From: Amphiura filiformis
Taxonomy: Eukaryota > Echinodermata > Ophiuroidea > Amphilepidida > Amphiuridae
Length of the DNA stretch: 64,000 nucleotides
Direction of reading: 5' to 3'
Assembly: GCF_039555335.1 (NCBI RefSeq)
Contig: NC_092637.1
Span: forward strand, 1,922,001-1,986,000
In this document: positions 34,901 to 42,800 of the stretch, one piece after another
How the letters are laid out: each line of letters begins with the position of its first letter
Numbering within the stretch: position 1 is the stretch's first letter
Position numbers and translations under genes: made by a program
The notes under the pieces: model-generated
Seen by the model: the letters and a program-made list of their open reading frames with translations, nothing else
Databases searched by the model: none
Told to the model about the DNA's origin: nothing

Positions 34901-37631
34901 CTATCCTTCTTGAATGATAATGGACAGATTTCAAGTGCCTGAGTGTAAGCATACACAGCATCCAGGAATTCTGAAAGATAAACAATATGAAGCAAAAAAT
35001 TATTATTCCCCATGGCTTAGCTGTAATTTGTATTGCATAATAACAGCTTTTGTAACATATTTTGTAACTCACAACTTAACCTGAGAGTATATGAAAGACT
35101 ACACTCTGCTCGCAAAACTGAGGACAGTGTAAGAGCGGGAACTTGTGCAAAGAGTTGGACATTGTGCTGTTATGTAACAAATTATTATGCCCATATAAGG
35201 CTGTCGGTGAGCCAATCTCTGTCCTGCGAGTGGTACAAAGACGTGAACTTCAGGACTTATTATGAGGAGGGCTGAGAGCATGGTCATCTCAAAACAGGCT
35301 TTTACTAGCACAAAGTGTGTGCTGTGTGGGGGTGTGCGTATGCCTGTTACAACGCATGCTTTAATTACAGCGTACGCTTTGCAAAAGTCTTCTAGCGCGT
35401 TGCTAGAAAGGCACAAGTAACAAAATTGCACATTTTGTGCATACATTTTGCAAGGAGAACCTCGTTTTGGTATCAAGATGGCGGATCCATGCAAAGGGTG
35501 ATTAAAATACACAATTCACTGTTCGTCAGGTACACAGATTTGACAGGTGGTACAGAAATCACAATCCCATTTCATCACGATACTATGTTAAGGGGACTAC
35601 AATTCAGTAAGTTTGAACCAGTACAGAGTGCCTGACTTGACATTGGCCTATATGAAGTGTTCAGATACATGAAATATCTCAATCGCATCTCAATCACCAG
35701 TCTGCTGGTTCATTCTATTGAGCCCAGCTGCAAAATTAGTGGCTTGGAAACACACTGATATAAAATCCGAAATTTGACCTACGAAACAGTAAGTCACTCA
35801 TCAGTGTGGTGTTATGTGATACATACATGTACAGCTCTATTATGGATTACAATTTACATTGAAATCATATAACAATCAACTACATGTAATCATTTAAATG
35901 GTATATTGTACATCATTATCAGGGACTGCCTTTTGAAAATTAGAAAGGAGCTGTAGATTAGTTAGTGGCTTGGAAACACACTGATATAAAATCAGAAATT
36001 TGACCTACGAAACAGCAAGTCACTCATCAGTGTGGTGTTATGTGATACATACATGTACAGCTCTATTATGGATTACAATTTACATTGAAATCATATAACA
36101 AGCAACTACATGTAATCATTTAAATGGTATATTGTACATCATTATCAGGGACTGCCTTTTGAAAATTAGAAAAGACCTGTAGATTAGTGTAGAATGCTCC
36201 TCTGGTCTCTCATTAGAAGAGCTGTTTGCACCTATGGCCAAAGCATAAAGAATTTAATGAGTCATCTAGAGGAGCTATAAATCACTCTTGCAAATGCAAC
36301 TTAAGAAGTAGAGCAGTGATTGCTCTCACACCTCTAAAAAGGCAGTCCCTTCATTATATACCAGGTAATTCTTAAATCTCACCTCCTGTCTTGAAGATCT
36401 CATTGCCAGATTTCTTGTGTTCCTGAGCCTCATCTCTTTTGGCCTGTAGAGAGAATAAATCAAGGACAAAATTGAATACCTGAATACAAAACCCACCCAA
36501 GTCCACACTTTGAGTTAAGCATGGGAAATTGTTGTTTATAAAAGAACAACTCAAATCCACCCTCTACATGCATCTATATGAACATGTGAAATCCAGCATG
36601 TATGAAAGAACACACACATTGCTGGAAAATGACTTTTGAAATAAAATCCCTGAAATGCTAATAGTCATACTAAATTAAAAGGATTTTGATGTATTTTGTT
36701 TTGTTATTAATAAGCACTGATGGTGTTTCCCCAGGCAAAAAAGAACTAATTTCTGAAAAATTTCTGTTAGGGTGGCAATTTGTCCCCATGGCTACACTCC
36801 TACTCTAATCTGATTTACCTCTTTTTCTTCCTCCGTCATGGATGCTTCCATCTCTAAACGGGCTGCTTCATCTACTTCTATACTCTTTTCTTCATCTTTC
36901 TTCTCATCCTCCTCCTCCATCGCTTTGGCAACAAAGGCATCTGCATCATCTTGCCCATCTGCGGAGTCGGATGAAGGCGTTTCATCTTCCCCAACTGCCG
37001 CATTCTCATTCTGCTTTTGTTGAGATGTAGTTCTTGTGTCACTTTCTTGACATTGCACTTTGACATCTTGACCTTGTGAGGAGGACTCCAAAACAACATG
37101 CTCACTCGCATCCTGCCACCTCTCTGCATCTTCCTCTTCCAAAGTATCTTGAGCATCAACAAAATCCGCATCCTCCTCTTCTGCAGTTTGCATTTTTGAT
37201 TCCAGCTGTTTGGAAAGCACATCTGGCATGTTGTTAGTATTACTTTCCAAATCTGGAATGTTATCTTTGTTGGCTTCACACACCATTGAATCACTGTTAA
37301 CAGTCCTATTCTCTGTTTCCGGACGTGTAATTCCTTTTTGGTTACTAGTTATTGCATCACACTCTTGGCTATCTGCACCTGATTCCCTTCTGCTTGTCTC
37401 ATTAGTTTCTTCCGTACACTCACTGCTCTTCACTTCTTCACCATCACCCTGTGGCCCAATCTGTGGGTCTGTAACACCATCTTCACAACTACCTTTCTCC
37501 GAATCTTGACCCTCAGTTTGATTTACATCATGGGACATTTTTAAACTGCCTATGTGATCGCCTTGTCCCTCTTCTTTACACAAAGTTTCCATTGTTGTTC
37601 TGACTTCTGTGTTACCGCACGAGGTGTTCAT
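19719..37631 (-). CDS. TTC1: TTC1, tetratricopeptide repeat protein 1 (six coding exons)
   Basis: Co-chaperone with one TPR domain that in relatives binds the C-terminal EEVD of Hsp70/Hsp90. Coding exons, 5' to 3': 37631-36819, 36443-36383, 34970-34858, 29431-29395, 26515-26367 and 19907-19719. All junctions are GT-AG and phases agree, giving about 453 residues; human TTC1 is about 290, the excess being a long acidic N-terminus. The TPR region runs from KKSGNEIF through LELDP. Clamp-type residues K/N (KKSGN), N (FANRAA) and K/R (YLKVYLRR) are all present. The C-terminus [16 protein letters not shown] is the family hallmark. The first ATG follows an in-frame stop at 37665-37667. Introns of 0.4-6.5 kb are full of mobile DNA. 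Very confident assignment. Confidence 0.96.
19908..20377. other. TTC1 intron 5, start
   Basis: No feature beyond several CCAATCAG words (about 19968-20095). Confidence 0.35.
20378..20622. mobile_element. CCTCATAACAAAATTGCC MITE
   Basis: 245 bp with about 27-bp terminal inverted repeats CCTCATAACAAAATTGCCTA / TAGGCAATTTTGTTATGAGG. In TTC1 intron 5. Confidence 0.82.
20623..21301. other. TTC1 intron 5, unassigned stretch
   Basis: AT-rich; no gene or clear repeat arms seen. Confidence 0.35.
21302..21549. mobile_element. ATATGTGACATGATCAAGGGG MITE, copy 2
   Basis: 248 bp; ends ATATGTGACATGATCAAGG / CCTTGATCGTGTCACATAT, continuing through GGAATGAGTC. Interior shares AAAGAGGACATTTAGAGCTT with the 12.7-kb copy. 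Confidence 0.82.
21700..21812 (+). repeat. Direct repeat pair, copy 1
   Basis: About 110 bp (AAATTAAACCCTAACTTGAG, CCCCATTAATCTCAGCAAA) repeated at 22488-22605; the two copies bracket the nested MITE pair. Confidence 0.8.
21814..22454. mobile_element. GGGCTATTCCA MITE, copy 2, interrupted
   Basis: Left end GGGCTTCTCCAGTTGCAATCC, right end GGATTTCAACTGGAATAGCC. Without the 446-bp insertion at 21990-22435 and its duplicated target the host element is about 190 bp, the size of the intact copy at 26681-26866. Confidence 0.82.
21990..22435. mobile_element. hAT-like MITE inside GGGCTATTCCA MITE
   Basis: Ends CAGAGGTTG / CAACCTCTG, with imperfect repeats extending about 30 bp (CCCAG shared). Flanked by GATTTCAAC at 21981-21989 and 22436-22444. 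CAGRG-type ends fit hAT; hAT target duplications are 8 bp, so one of the nine bases is probably chance. Confidence 0.8.
22488..22605 (+). repeat. Direct repeat pair, copy 2
   Basis: Partner of 21700-21812. The intervening sequence shows no copy, so the duplication predates or was separated by the MITE insertions. Confidence 0.8.
22962..23384. mobile_element. TATGTGACC MITE, complete
   Basis: Ends ATATGTGACCCGTTACAGCG / TGTAACAGGTCACATATG, continuing through AAGGTACCTTAAGTCGG. A reverse partial copy is at 9490-9790. Same TATGTGAC tip as the element at 21302-21549. Confidence 0.82.
23385..24045. other. TTC1 intron 5, unassigned stretch
   Basis: A 45-bp direct repeat (TGCAATTTGCAAA...GCAT...ACCCTTT) at about 23449 and 23938 may mark the ends of an unrecognised insertion. 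Confidence 0.35.
24046..24344. mobile_element. GGGCTATTCCA MITE, copy 3, interrupted
   Basis: Left end intact (GGGCTATTCCAGTTGAAATC), right end degraded (CAATTGGAATATGC). A 119-bp insertion lies at 24165-24283, flanked by AATCTACAC at 24156-24164 and 24284-24292. Confidence 0.75.
24345..24758. other. TTC1 intron 5, unassigned stretch
   Basis: Nothing recognised. Confidence 0.3.
24759..25210. mobile_element. Foldback element ACCGAAGTG
   Basis: Arms of about 190 bp (24759-24945 and 25025-25210) share GAAAAACATCCACAGTC, AATTTGGTGGGAATC and GAATACCTAAT. The centre is a second palindrome, AAATTGGCCTGGTT / AACCAGGCCAATTT. Confidence 0.82.
25211..25555. other. TTC1 intron 5, unassigned stretch
   Basis: Nothing recognised. 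Confidence 0.3.
25556..25845. mobile_element. TAGCCCCC MITE
   Basis: About 85-bp inverted ends sharing TGTGTGAATTTTACATC and GAACTAGGTGCTATT. TA flanks GCCCCC...GGGGGC, as in Tc1/mariner-mobilised MITEs. Confidence 0.78.
25879..26214. mobile_element. TTAA-flanked MITE, copy 2
   Basis: Ends AGGAGTATTTCGTGATCC / GGATCACGAAATGCCCCT, flanked by TTAA at 25875-25878 and 26215-26218. It contains the palindrome TTTCGTTCTGGTGCACCAGA. Lies 33 bp from the preceding MITE and about 150 bp from TTC1 exon 5. Confidence 0.85.
26367..26515 (-). CDS. TTC1: TTC1 exon 5
   Basis: 149 bp; starts in phase 1 after TTTTCACAG, encodes [20 protein letters not shown] and [18 protein letters not shown], and ends AACL before GTAAGT. 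Third TPR motif. Confidence 0.94.
26681..26866. mobile_element. GGGCTATTCCA MITE, copy 4, full length
   Basis: 186 bp bounded by GGGCTATTCCAG and TGGAATAGCCC, with internal inverted words CCACACAGGGGGTGTAG and TTTCAAATGG. Reference copy for the family in this window. Confidence 0.85.
26867..27320. other. TTC1 intron 4, unassigned stretch
   Basis: A word pair (ATATCAATATGGCACTAGACC / ATATCAATAAGGCACTAGACC) near 27082 and 27230 shows a small direct repeat; otherwise nothing recognised. Confidence 0.35.
27321..27954 (+). mobile_element. Tc1/mariner element, internally deleted
   Basis: Ends AACTCCTCAAAAAAAGTTTGG / CCAAACTTTTTTGAAGAGTT, flanked by TA. Inverted homology continues through ACATTGTTCTTTCCTGTC. 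The interior retains only the transposase tail. Confidence 0.85.
27590..27790 (+). pseudogene. Tc1-family transposase C-terminal remnant
   Basis: Reads [17 protein letters not shown], then [13 protein letters not shown], a stop, then NPIENLLDQ. These are the second catalytic Asp block and the SPDLNPIEN block of Tc1 transposases. The N-terminal DNA-binding part and first catalytic Asp are missing. Confidence 0.87.
27990..28150 (+). repeat. Dispersed repeat family R, copy 3
   Basis: Shares AAAATTACTC, TTTGGCTGA and AAGTTAAGACATG with 12.4 kb and the inverted 63-kb copy. Confidence 0.6.
28151..29394. other. TTC1 intron 4, unassigned stretch
   Basis: No gene. 28545-28680 is unusually CpG-rich, with GCGATAG(C/T)GCACC repeated. 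ATTGGGCTACTT occurs twice (about 28837 and 28897). Confidence 0.4.
29395..29431 (-). CDS. TTC1: TTC1 exon 4 (37-bp microexon)
   Basis: TTCTGCAG acceptor and GTAAGG donor; encodes [12 protein letters not shown] plus one base. Its position, length and phase fit exactly between exons 3 and 5. Confidence 0.92.
29551..29922 (-). mobile_element. CR1-like LINE, 3' half
   Basis: C-terminal ORF2 part (29696-29920, containing [10 protein letters not shown] and [10 protein letters not shown]), 3' UTR with AAGCGCTTTGTTC, and an (ATTGT)n tail read on the minus strand (29551-29573). Its 5' half is at 32943-33545. Confidence 0.85.
30250..30983 (+). repeat. Near-identical 363-bp tandem duplication
   Basis: Copies 30250-30613 and 30620-30983 differ at few positions; each carries three GTAGCACGAGTTACC motifs. 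Recent internal duplication. Confidence 0.92.
31139..31455 (+). repeat. Tandem duplication, period about 159 bp
   Basis: AAGCTCATTAATATTCATAA and the following ACACAGCACATCA-type text recur at 31139 and 31298. Confidence 0.85.
32943..33545 (-). mobile_element. CR1-like LINE, 5' half
   Basis: Minus strand: [32 protein letters not shown] and [19 protein letters not shown], then [14 protein letters not shown], with frameshifts. 5'-truncated just after where the YADD block would be. Confidence 0.85.
33546..33970. other. TTC1 intron 3, unassigned stretch
   Basis: Nothing recognised. Confidence 0.3.
33971..34292. mobile_element. AGCCCAATCG MITE
   Basis: Ends AGCCCAATCGGCATT / AATGGCGATTGGGCT, flanked by TA. 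Inner arms share TTTTAGGACACTTTG-like text. Confidence 0.75.
34473..34753 (-). mobile_element. ATTCTTAGTCAGT MITE, short copy
   Basis: 281 bp with ends ATTCTTAGTCA / TGACTAAGAAT. Its reverse complement matches the left part of 38846-39489 (TTAAATATTATTTTAATAAC, GAAACTTGTTTAC). Confidence 0.8.
34858..34970 (-). CDS. TTC1: TTC1 exon 3
   Basis: 113 bp; after ATCTTTCAG encodes [19 protein letters not shown] then [18 protein letters not shown]; donor GTATGT. First TPR motif and start of the second. Confidence 0.93.
35738..36186 (+). repeat. 224-bp tandem duplication in TTC1 intron 2
   Basis: Copies 35738-35960 and 35961-36186 are almost identical (TTAGTGGCTTGGAAACACAC, TCAGTGTGGTGTTATGTGAT). Confidence 0.92.
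36383..36443 (-). CDS. TTC1: TTC1 exon 2
   Basis: 61 bp between CTCTCTACAG and GTGAGAT; encodes [20 protein letters not shown], the start of TPR helix A, ending in phase 1. Confidence 0.93.
36819..37631 (-). CDS. TTC1: TTC1 coding exon 1 (acidic N-terminus)
   Basis: 271 codons from MNTSCGN to MTEEEKE, then GTAAAT donor. Very Glu/Asp/Ser/Gln-rich and likely disordered; contains [18 protein letters not shown]-type stretches. Acceptor-like CTAATTTTCAG near 37881 suggests an upstream non-coding exon. Confidence 0.93.
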
Positions 37632-38273
37632 TAAAAAAGCATCTCTGTCAATTAAGGTTGCATTTTAAAGCAGTGTTGAATTTCCATTCTCAGTAGGAGC
37701 GCTATAGCTTATTTTATGTAAACTCTTGACTCAGAAGTGCAAGATTATGTGATGCTGGATTGTTGAGTAGGATATTGACACACTGGGTTTTCTGTTGGTC
37801 TTCAATGTCTGCTTATAGATCTGGTATACTACACTCATCTACTTCAATAGTTGATGACAAACAATTTCTAGCATTGCATCTGAAAATTAGAAACAAAAGC
37901 ATAAAGTTAAAACATGTATGACAAATGACAATCTGAATTTTTTGTGGTTGCGCAATAGAATACTTTTTAGATCATATCTGGTAAGGCACGACATCATTTT
38001 TGGTCCTATAGCCCTATCGGTGTCTTACAGAGGCGGCTGGTCCAATAGTTCTACCGGTTCTCAGCACCGCTTAATTTCTCACAGAAAAAATAAATTATTG
38101 TGCTTTACAAAGCTGACAACTAAACAGCATACGGTGTGCAACTGATTATGAAGATGGATATTTCCGATATTATCTCGACACCTAGTGACTTTAGCCATGC
38201 ATGTTTGGCATCTATAATCTTAGAAAATGATCCGGCAACATTACCACCCAATTTGGCGCTGTTGATTAGACCC
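37632..38273. other. TTC1 5' UTR/promoter region, unresolved
   Basis: 37632-37880 is probably 5' UTR exon (acceptor-like CTAATTTTCAG on the minus strand). No TATA box or CpG island could be assigned. Confidence 0.4.
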
Positions 38274-38636
38274 CTAGCAGGCCTTACCGTCTAAATTTTA
38301 AAGGGGAATGGTTAATCACTCGCTTGCATGATCGATGCTAGGCGAGTGGTTGGATTTTCACAATACACGTATTGGGGTATATAATCAAGTAGAGCTTCGG
38401 TTTTAAAATGGTATTCACATTCAAATGCGCGCTTCAATTTGTACTTTTTTTTCGCGATGAGGGGTACAAAATCGATTAAATACTGAATTTGCAGATTCGC
38501 TGGCTGATTTTGTGAGATTCGCAGCAAGTGATATTATAGTGTCCATGGCGAGTGGAAAATCGCTCACTAGAAATCGAGTTTGGGCGAGCGGTGGCAAACG
38601 AGAGCGATCGCTTGCCTCAAACGGCAAGGCCTGCAG
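38274..38636. mobile_element. GCAGGCCTTRCCGT MITE
   Basis: Ends AGCAGGCCTTACCGT / ACGGCAAGGCCTGC. The interior has a hairpin CACTCGC...GCGAGTG (38317-38349) around the palindrome GCATGATCGATGC-like core. Confidence 0.65.
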
Positions 38637-38845
38637 TATGTTATGTTAATATGTTTTCTATTGAAATCTTGAGGTGCTTGGGTCTCCGTATAGAAGCACA
38701 CAGCAAATTGGGTATATTCGGTTCTGTGCTGAACCAATAGATTAGGCTATCACACAGTTCACAGGAATTAGCTTGTTTTCTACTGGAAAGTTTATTAATT
38801 ATGGGTATATTACTCAGAAAATCAAAATTCCTATCGTTTATTCTC

Positions 38846-39489
38846 ATTCTTAGTCAGTTAAATATTATTTTAATAACTGTAAACAAATTTTTAAAGCAAA
38901 AGCTACCGTCATAAAAATTCCCCTCATTATAAAATGAACGAAACTTGTTTACAACTTCACGTATTCTGTTGCGCTTATTGCTAGTGCGTTCGCGTACGTA
39001 TTCCGCACTAGTCTACGCATCCAGCGCGATACATACGCGCACCTCTACATGTCAGGGCTGTCAACTCTCACGCATTGGCCGTGAGTCTCACGCATTGGGT
39101 CACTTTCTCACGGTCTCACGCCAAGGTAGTATAATATCACGCCTAGGTAGTAAATCTCACGCAAAAAGCTGGAAAATGAGTACAATCTCACGCATCGTCA
39201 AGCCAATTTGTTGCTCCTACCCCCCCTTTTTACATCCCCGAGCGCCGTGGCTTAAATATTCTTGGTACAAAATGAACATTGGAGTCCGCAAATCCCGGTA
39301 CGTCTCTGTCTCACGCCAAGCAATTCCAAAAGGTTGACAGCCCTGCTACATGTACACGCGAGTTACGCATTATCAAGACGCGCATGATGACGTGGGGTCA
39401 TCTACGGCCTGATAGACGGCACACGAAATCATGCGATTGTCCAATCAGAAATGTGTCTCTGAACTAGACCACTCCCACTGACTAAGAAT
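38846..39489 (+). mobile_element. ATTCTTAGTCAGT MITE, long copy, interrupted
   Basis: Ends ATTCTTAGTCAG (38846-38857) and ACTGACTAAGAAT (39477-39489). Interrupted by a 293-bp hAT-type MITE. The flank AAAATTCCTATCGTTTATTC recurs at 46.9 kb and inverted at 40.1 kb. Confidence 0.82.
39053..39345. mobile_element. hAT-type MITE with iterated TCTCACGC
   Basis: Ends CAGGGCTGTCAAC / GTTGACAGCCCTG, with perfect 8-bp target duplication CTACATGT (39045-39052; 39346-39353). TCTCACGC occurs about six times inside. Confidence 0.92.
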
Positions 39490-40217
39490 TAGGCGTTAGC
39501 CTTTCGTATCTCTTTCCTTGTTGGAAAGGTATAACGTTGAGGAGATAGGAACATGTACCGAGATCCGGGACCTACTCTGCCATGTTTGGCTGAGTAGCGG
39601 TATGAACACGGTCTTTTGTGCCTATGTAAATTAGTCATTGTGTAAAGATGTGTTTATACCCATGGGTTACTCATCATCAGACTGAATCATTGTCGCTAAC
39701 TACACAAGTTATGTGTATAATTTTAGAGAACGTTGACCGACAGAGGGTGTCAATATAGGCCTACGTGTCGCTTTTGAAAAACAGCGAATCATGCGCATGC
39801 TCAGCAGGCAAATACGACGGCGATTTAGTACACTGATCATGCGTGCGATTCAGGTTTCTGCAAAAGCGATGGAGTATAAATGCATCTTTAGAAATGACCG
39901 GCGATTGTGTGTTCTCAAGTGGGTTTTATCATGTTAATTAGTGACCTGACACACATTTGTATTGGTTCGATCAAGCATTGAAATGCTGTCATTTTTTATA
40001 CTGGATCGTTCAAGCATCTCCAACAAATTTAATTTTTCAATGTAAGTGCCTCTGGCCCTAGTAGAAGTAAAAAACGGATACTATGGCCAGAGTTCTAGGG
40101 CTACTAAGAATTAGAGAATAAACGATAGGAATTTTTATTTTGCCTAGATCCTCTACCGTGTGATAGACGACAGGCAGGTCCAATATTTTGAGTAGTGGAT
40201 GCCGGCGCCTGTCCGAG
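39490..40217. other. Spacer with stem-loop candidate and inverted flank
   Basis: CTACTC-GCCA / TGGC-GAGTAG forms a strong stem near 39571-39596. 40110-40200 is an inverted copy of the sequence flanking the ATTCTTAGTCAGT MITEs at 38.8 and 46.9 kb. Confidence 0.4.
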
Positions 40218-40345
40218 CAGGGCTTCAACTCAACTGTTGCAAAAATATAGGGATAATATAGGGCCAATTTGCGAAAAAATATAGGGATAATATAGGAATA
40301 TTTTGGAAAAAATATAGTAAAATATAGGGCAAATGATGGATATAT
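40218..40345. repeat. CAGGGCTTCAACT end with ATATAGGG iterations
   Basis: hAT-like tip CAGGGCTTCAACT followed by AATATAGGGATAATATAGGG repeats. The inverted tip is at 46836-46848, also next to ATATAGG repeats (46770-46835). Confidence 0.55.
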
Positions 40346-40789
40346 AATAGAATAGAGGATTTTTTATCGACATATTTTACACAAAATGTACCATATTCAC
40401 TGTATTTAACAGTTTCTTCTTACTAGTGCGTGCAAATTTGCACAGGAAATGGCTTCCTCCATTTCCCCTTGGCCATTCCTATCCACCACTCAAGAAAGCC
40501 TATGATCATGTGTAATGAATTGGGGATAAATGTGTTGCTCAAATTTTGACAAAATTGTTTTTTGTATCACACAAAAGTGTCAGTAATTCATCACATTTTT
40601 CAAAAATATACAAATTAATTTGCTTTATTAGAAGTATATGTAAGACCTTACACTTGCGCATGTAAAACAGACAATAGGACAAAAATGTAGAAACAACATG
40701 ACTTTAGGAATGATACTGAAATTATTGTAATATTCTACTGCACAGTATAATGTAATGGAAGTGCAGTGGACCTTTTGGTTTATCACATA

Positions 40790-40855
40790 GTAAATTACAC
40801 TAATTGGGACCTTTGCTGTTTTAATCTACATCAATGATCTGCCTGACAACCTGTC

Positions 40856-40888
<33 letters not shown>

Positions 40889-41765
40889 TCGCCGATGACT
40901 GCATTGTATATCAAGAAATCAAATCTGTTGAAGATTCTAGGATTCTTCAAAATGACATAAACCATCTCAGTCTGTAACTGGGAAACCAACTGGAAAATGG
41001 GTTTCAATCAATTACTCCAAATGCTTTTTAATGAGAATCACTCAAAGAAACAAGCCAATTGTAAACCGGACCAACCGTTATAAGATGGGAGACAGTCTGC
41101 TTGACGAAGTTAATCATTACCCTTACCTGGGAGTAGAGCTCTCATCCAGCCTTACCTGGAACAGACACATAAATCAGATTGCCATAAAACCAAATAGAAT
41201 TTTGGGACTTCTTCGAAGAAACTTATCCTCTTGTGACAAGTCAACAAAGGAGGTAGCGTAAAAAGCACTTGTCTGCCCACTGTTGGAATATTGTCACGAC
41301 AATATGTGATCTTCACCAGAGAAACAATATTGACACCCTTAACAATTAAGATTCAGAGGTGTGCAGCCCGGTTTGTCCATAATGACTATTCAAGACAAGT
41401 GCTTCTGACATATTGAGACGCCTTGACTGGGAGTAACCGGAATCAAGACGCACCAAAGCCCGCCTATGTCCCATCTACAAGGAGACTCATGACATCATAC
41501 CCAGTAACATCACATCTCATCCAAACCAAAACTCCGAAAACTACATATACTAGGCAGTCTTCAGGTCACTCTACACCTGCATCAGAGCCAACCAAAATGG
41601 CTATTTGCAGTCACTATATCCTTGGATCACCCCAGAGTGGAACATGCTTCCTGACACCACCAGATGCGCACCAACTTGATCACCTTTTATACTTATAAGT
41701 CACAGCTAGACAACATGGACATGAACTATCTCACCAAATCTGCCCACATCTTAAGCTGCTGAAAC
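40790..41765 (+). pseudogene. Non-LTR retrotransposon RT fragment, plus strand
   Basis: Pieces in several frames: FADDCIVYQ (40885-40920), then YPYLGVELSSSLTWNRHINQ and ILGLLRRNLSSCDKSTKE (41115-41260), then a C-terminal stretch ending near LDHLLYL (41675-41695). An (AG)n microsatellite (40856-40884) interrupts the text before FADD. Heavily decayed. Confidence 0.8.
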
Positions 41766-42420
41766 ATGTTCTGGGCAATTCCATGTTAAAATGACATTTT
41801 TTCAAAAATATGAACTTTGCAATTGGCAATGATTGATGATATATTTTGATTATACACCCTTTAAAGTTAACAAAATAGAAATTTTCAAATGAATATCAGC
41901 TGCAGTATTTTTTTTTCATTGACTTGAAGGATTTAATGTATTTTCCTACATTTTGTTAATAGCAGATAGTCAAAAGTAATTAATTTTTTTTCTCATTAAT
42001 ATATGGAACAAAAACAATTTTTTTGTGATAGTGTTGTTTGATACATAATTTGTCAAAATAAAAAATAAAAAATTAGGAAGCTGTGTTGGTAATGGTCAGG
42101 ATGGAACGGCAAGTTGTATAATGTTAAGCATGTAACGCGAGTCACAGAAAGAACAACTTTTTAATGCAGTAAAAAATCTAAAGGGTTATAAATGTTCCCT
42201 TTCATTTTCCTCCTGGTTTGGGTCATAACTCATAATTATTTCATAAGGTTTTTGGTTTGCTACAATTGTACCACCAGAGACAGACTATTCAAAATGGTAA
42301 CGCTGAGTCACAATGTAACGCTTGAGTCACAATATTATAACTTGAGTCACACATATTATACAGCTCTCTATACAGTAGGGCTAGAAAATAATCCATAAAT
42401 AATCACTAAAACTTCTCCTC

Positions 42421-42465
42421 CTAATTTTACCCTCCCCAGGACTCATAATTATTGTACATCACTTA
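42421..42465 (+). repeat. Right-end fragment of the GGGGCTGTGC MITE family
   Basis: Matches the right end of 52824-53225 (TTTTACCCTCCCCAGG, CTCATAATTATTG). Confidence 0.75.
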
Positions 42466-42800
42466 ACAAATTGCAGGACTGGAAACCGTTTTGTCCCCTT
42501 CTGTGAATTCAAATTCACAATTTGACTTTCCATTATAAACACCCATTATAAACACCCACTACCACCATTCTACCCCAGTTTCTCCATCTAACCCCAGAAC
42601 AGAAGAACATGTTTAAAGTTGAATTCCACTGTTTCCACAATATAAATTAAATAGAGCATGTTTAGAGCTTTCAAATTGGGCTGTGTTATCAAATAGTGAG
42701 TGTAACAGTCATGTAAGGTAACGTGAGTCACACACTAAATTGGCCATTTTAAAAATACCAAACTCAAATGTACTTAATGTTTGCTTCTGTAGTATAGCTG

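Noticed and set aside
36838-37509. Plus-strand and other-frame Ser/Arg/Lys-rich ORFs
   Set aside because: Shadows of the Glu-rich TTC1 exon 1 on the opposite strand or frame.
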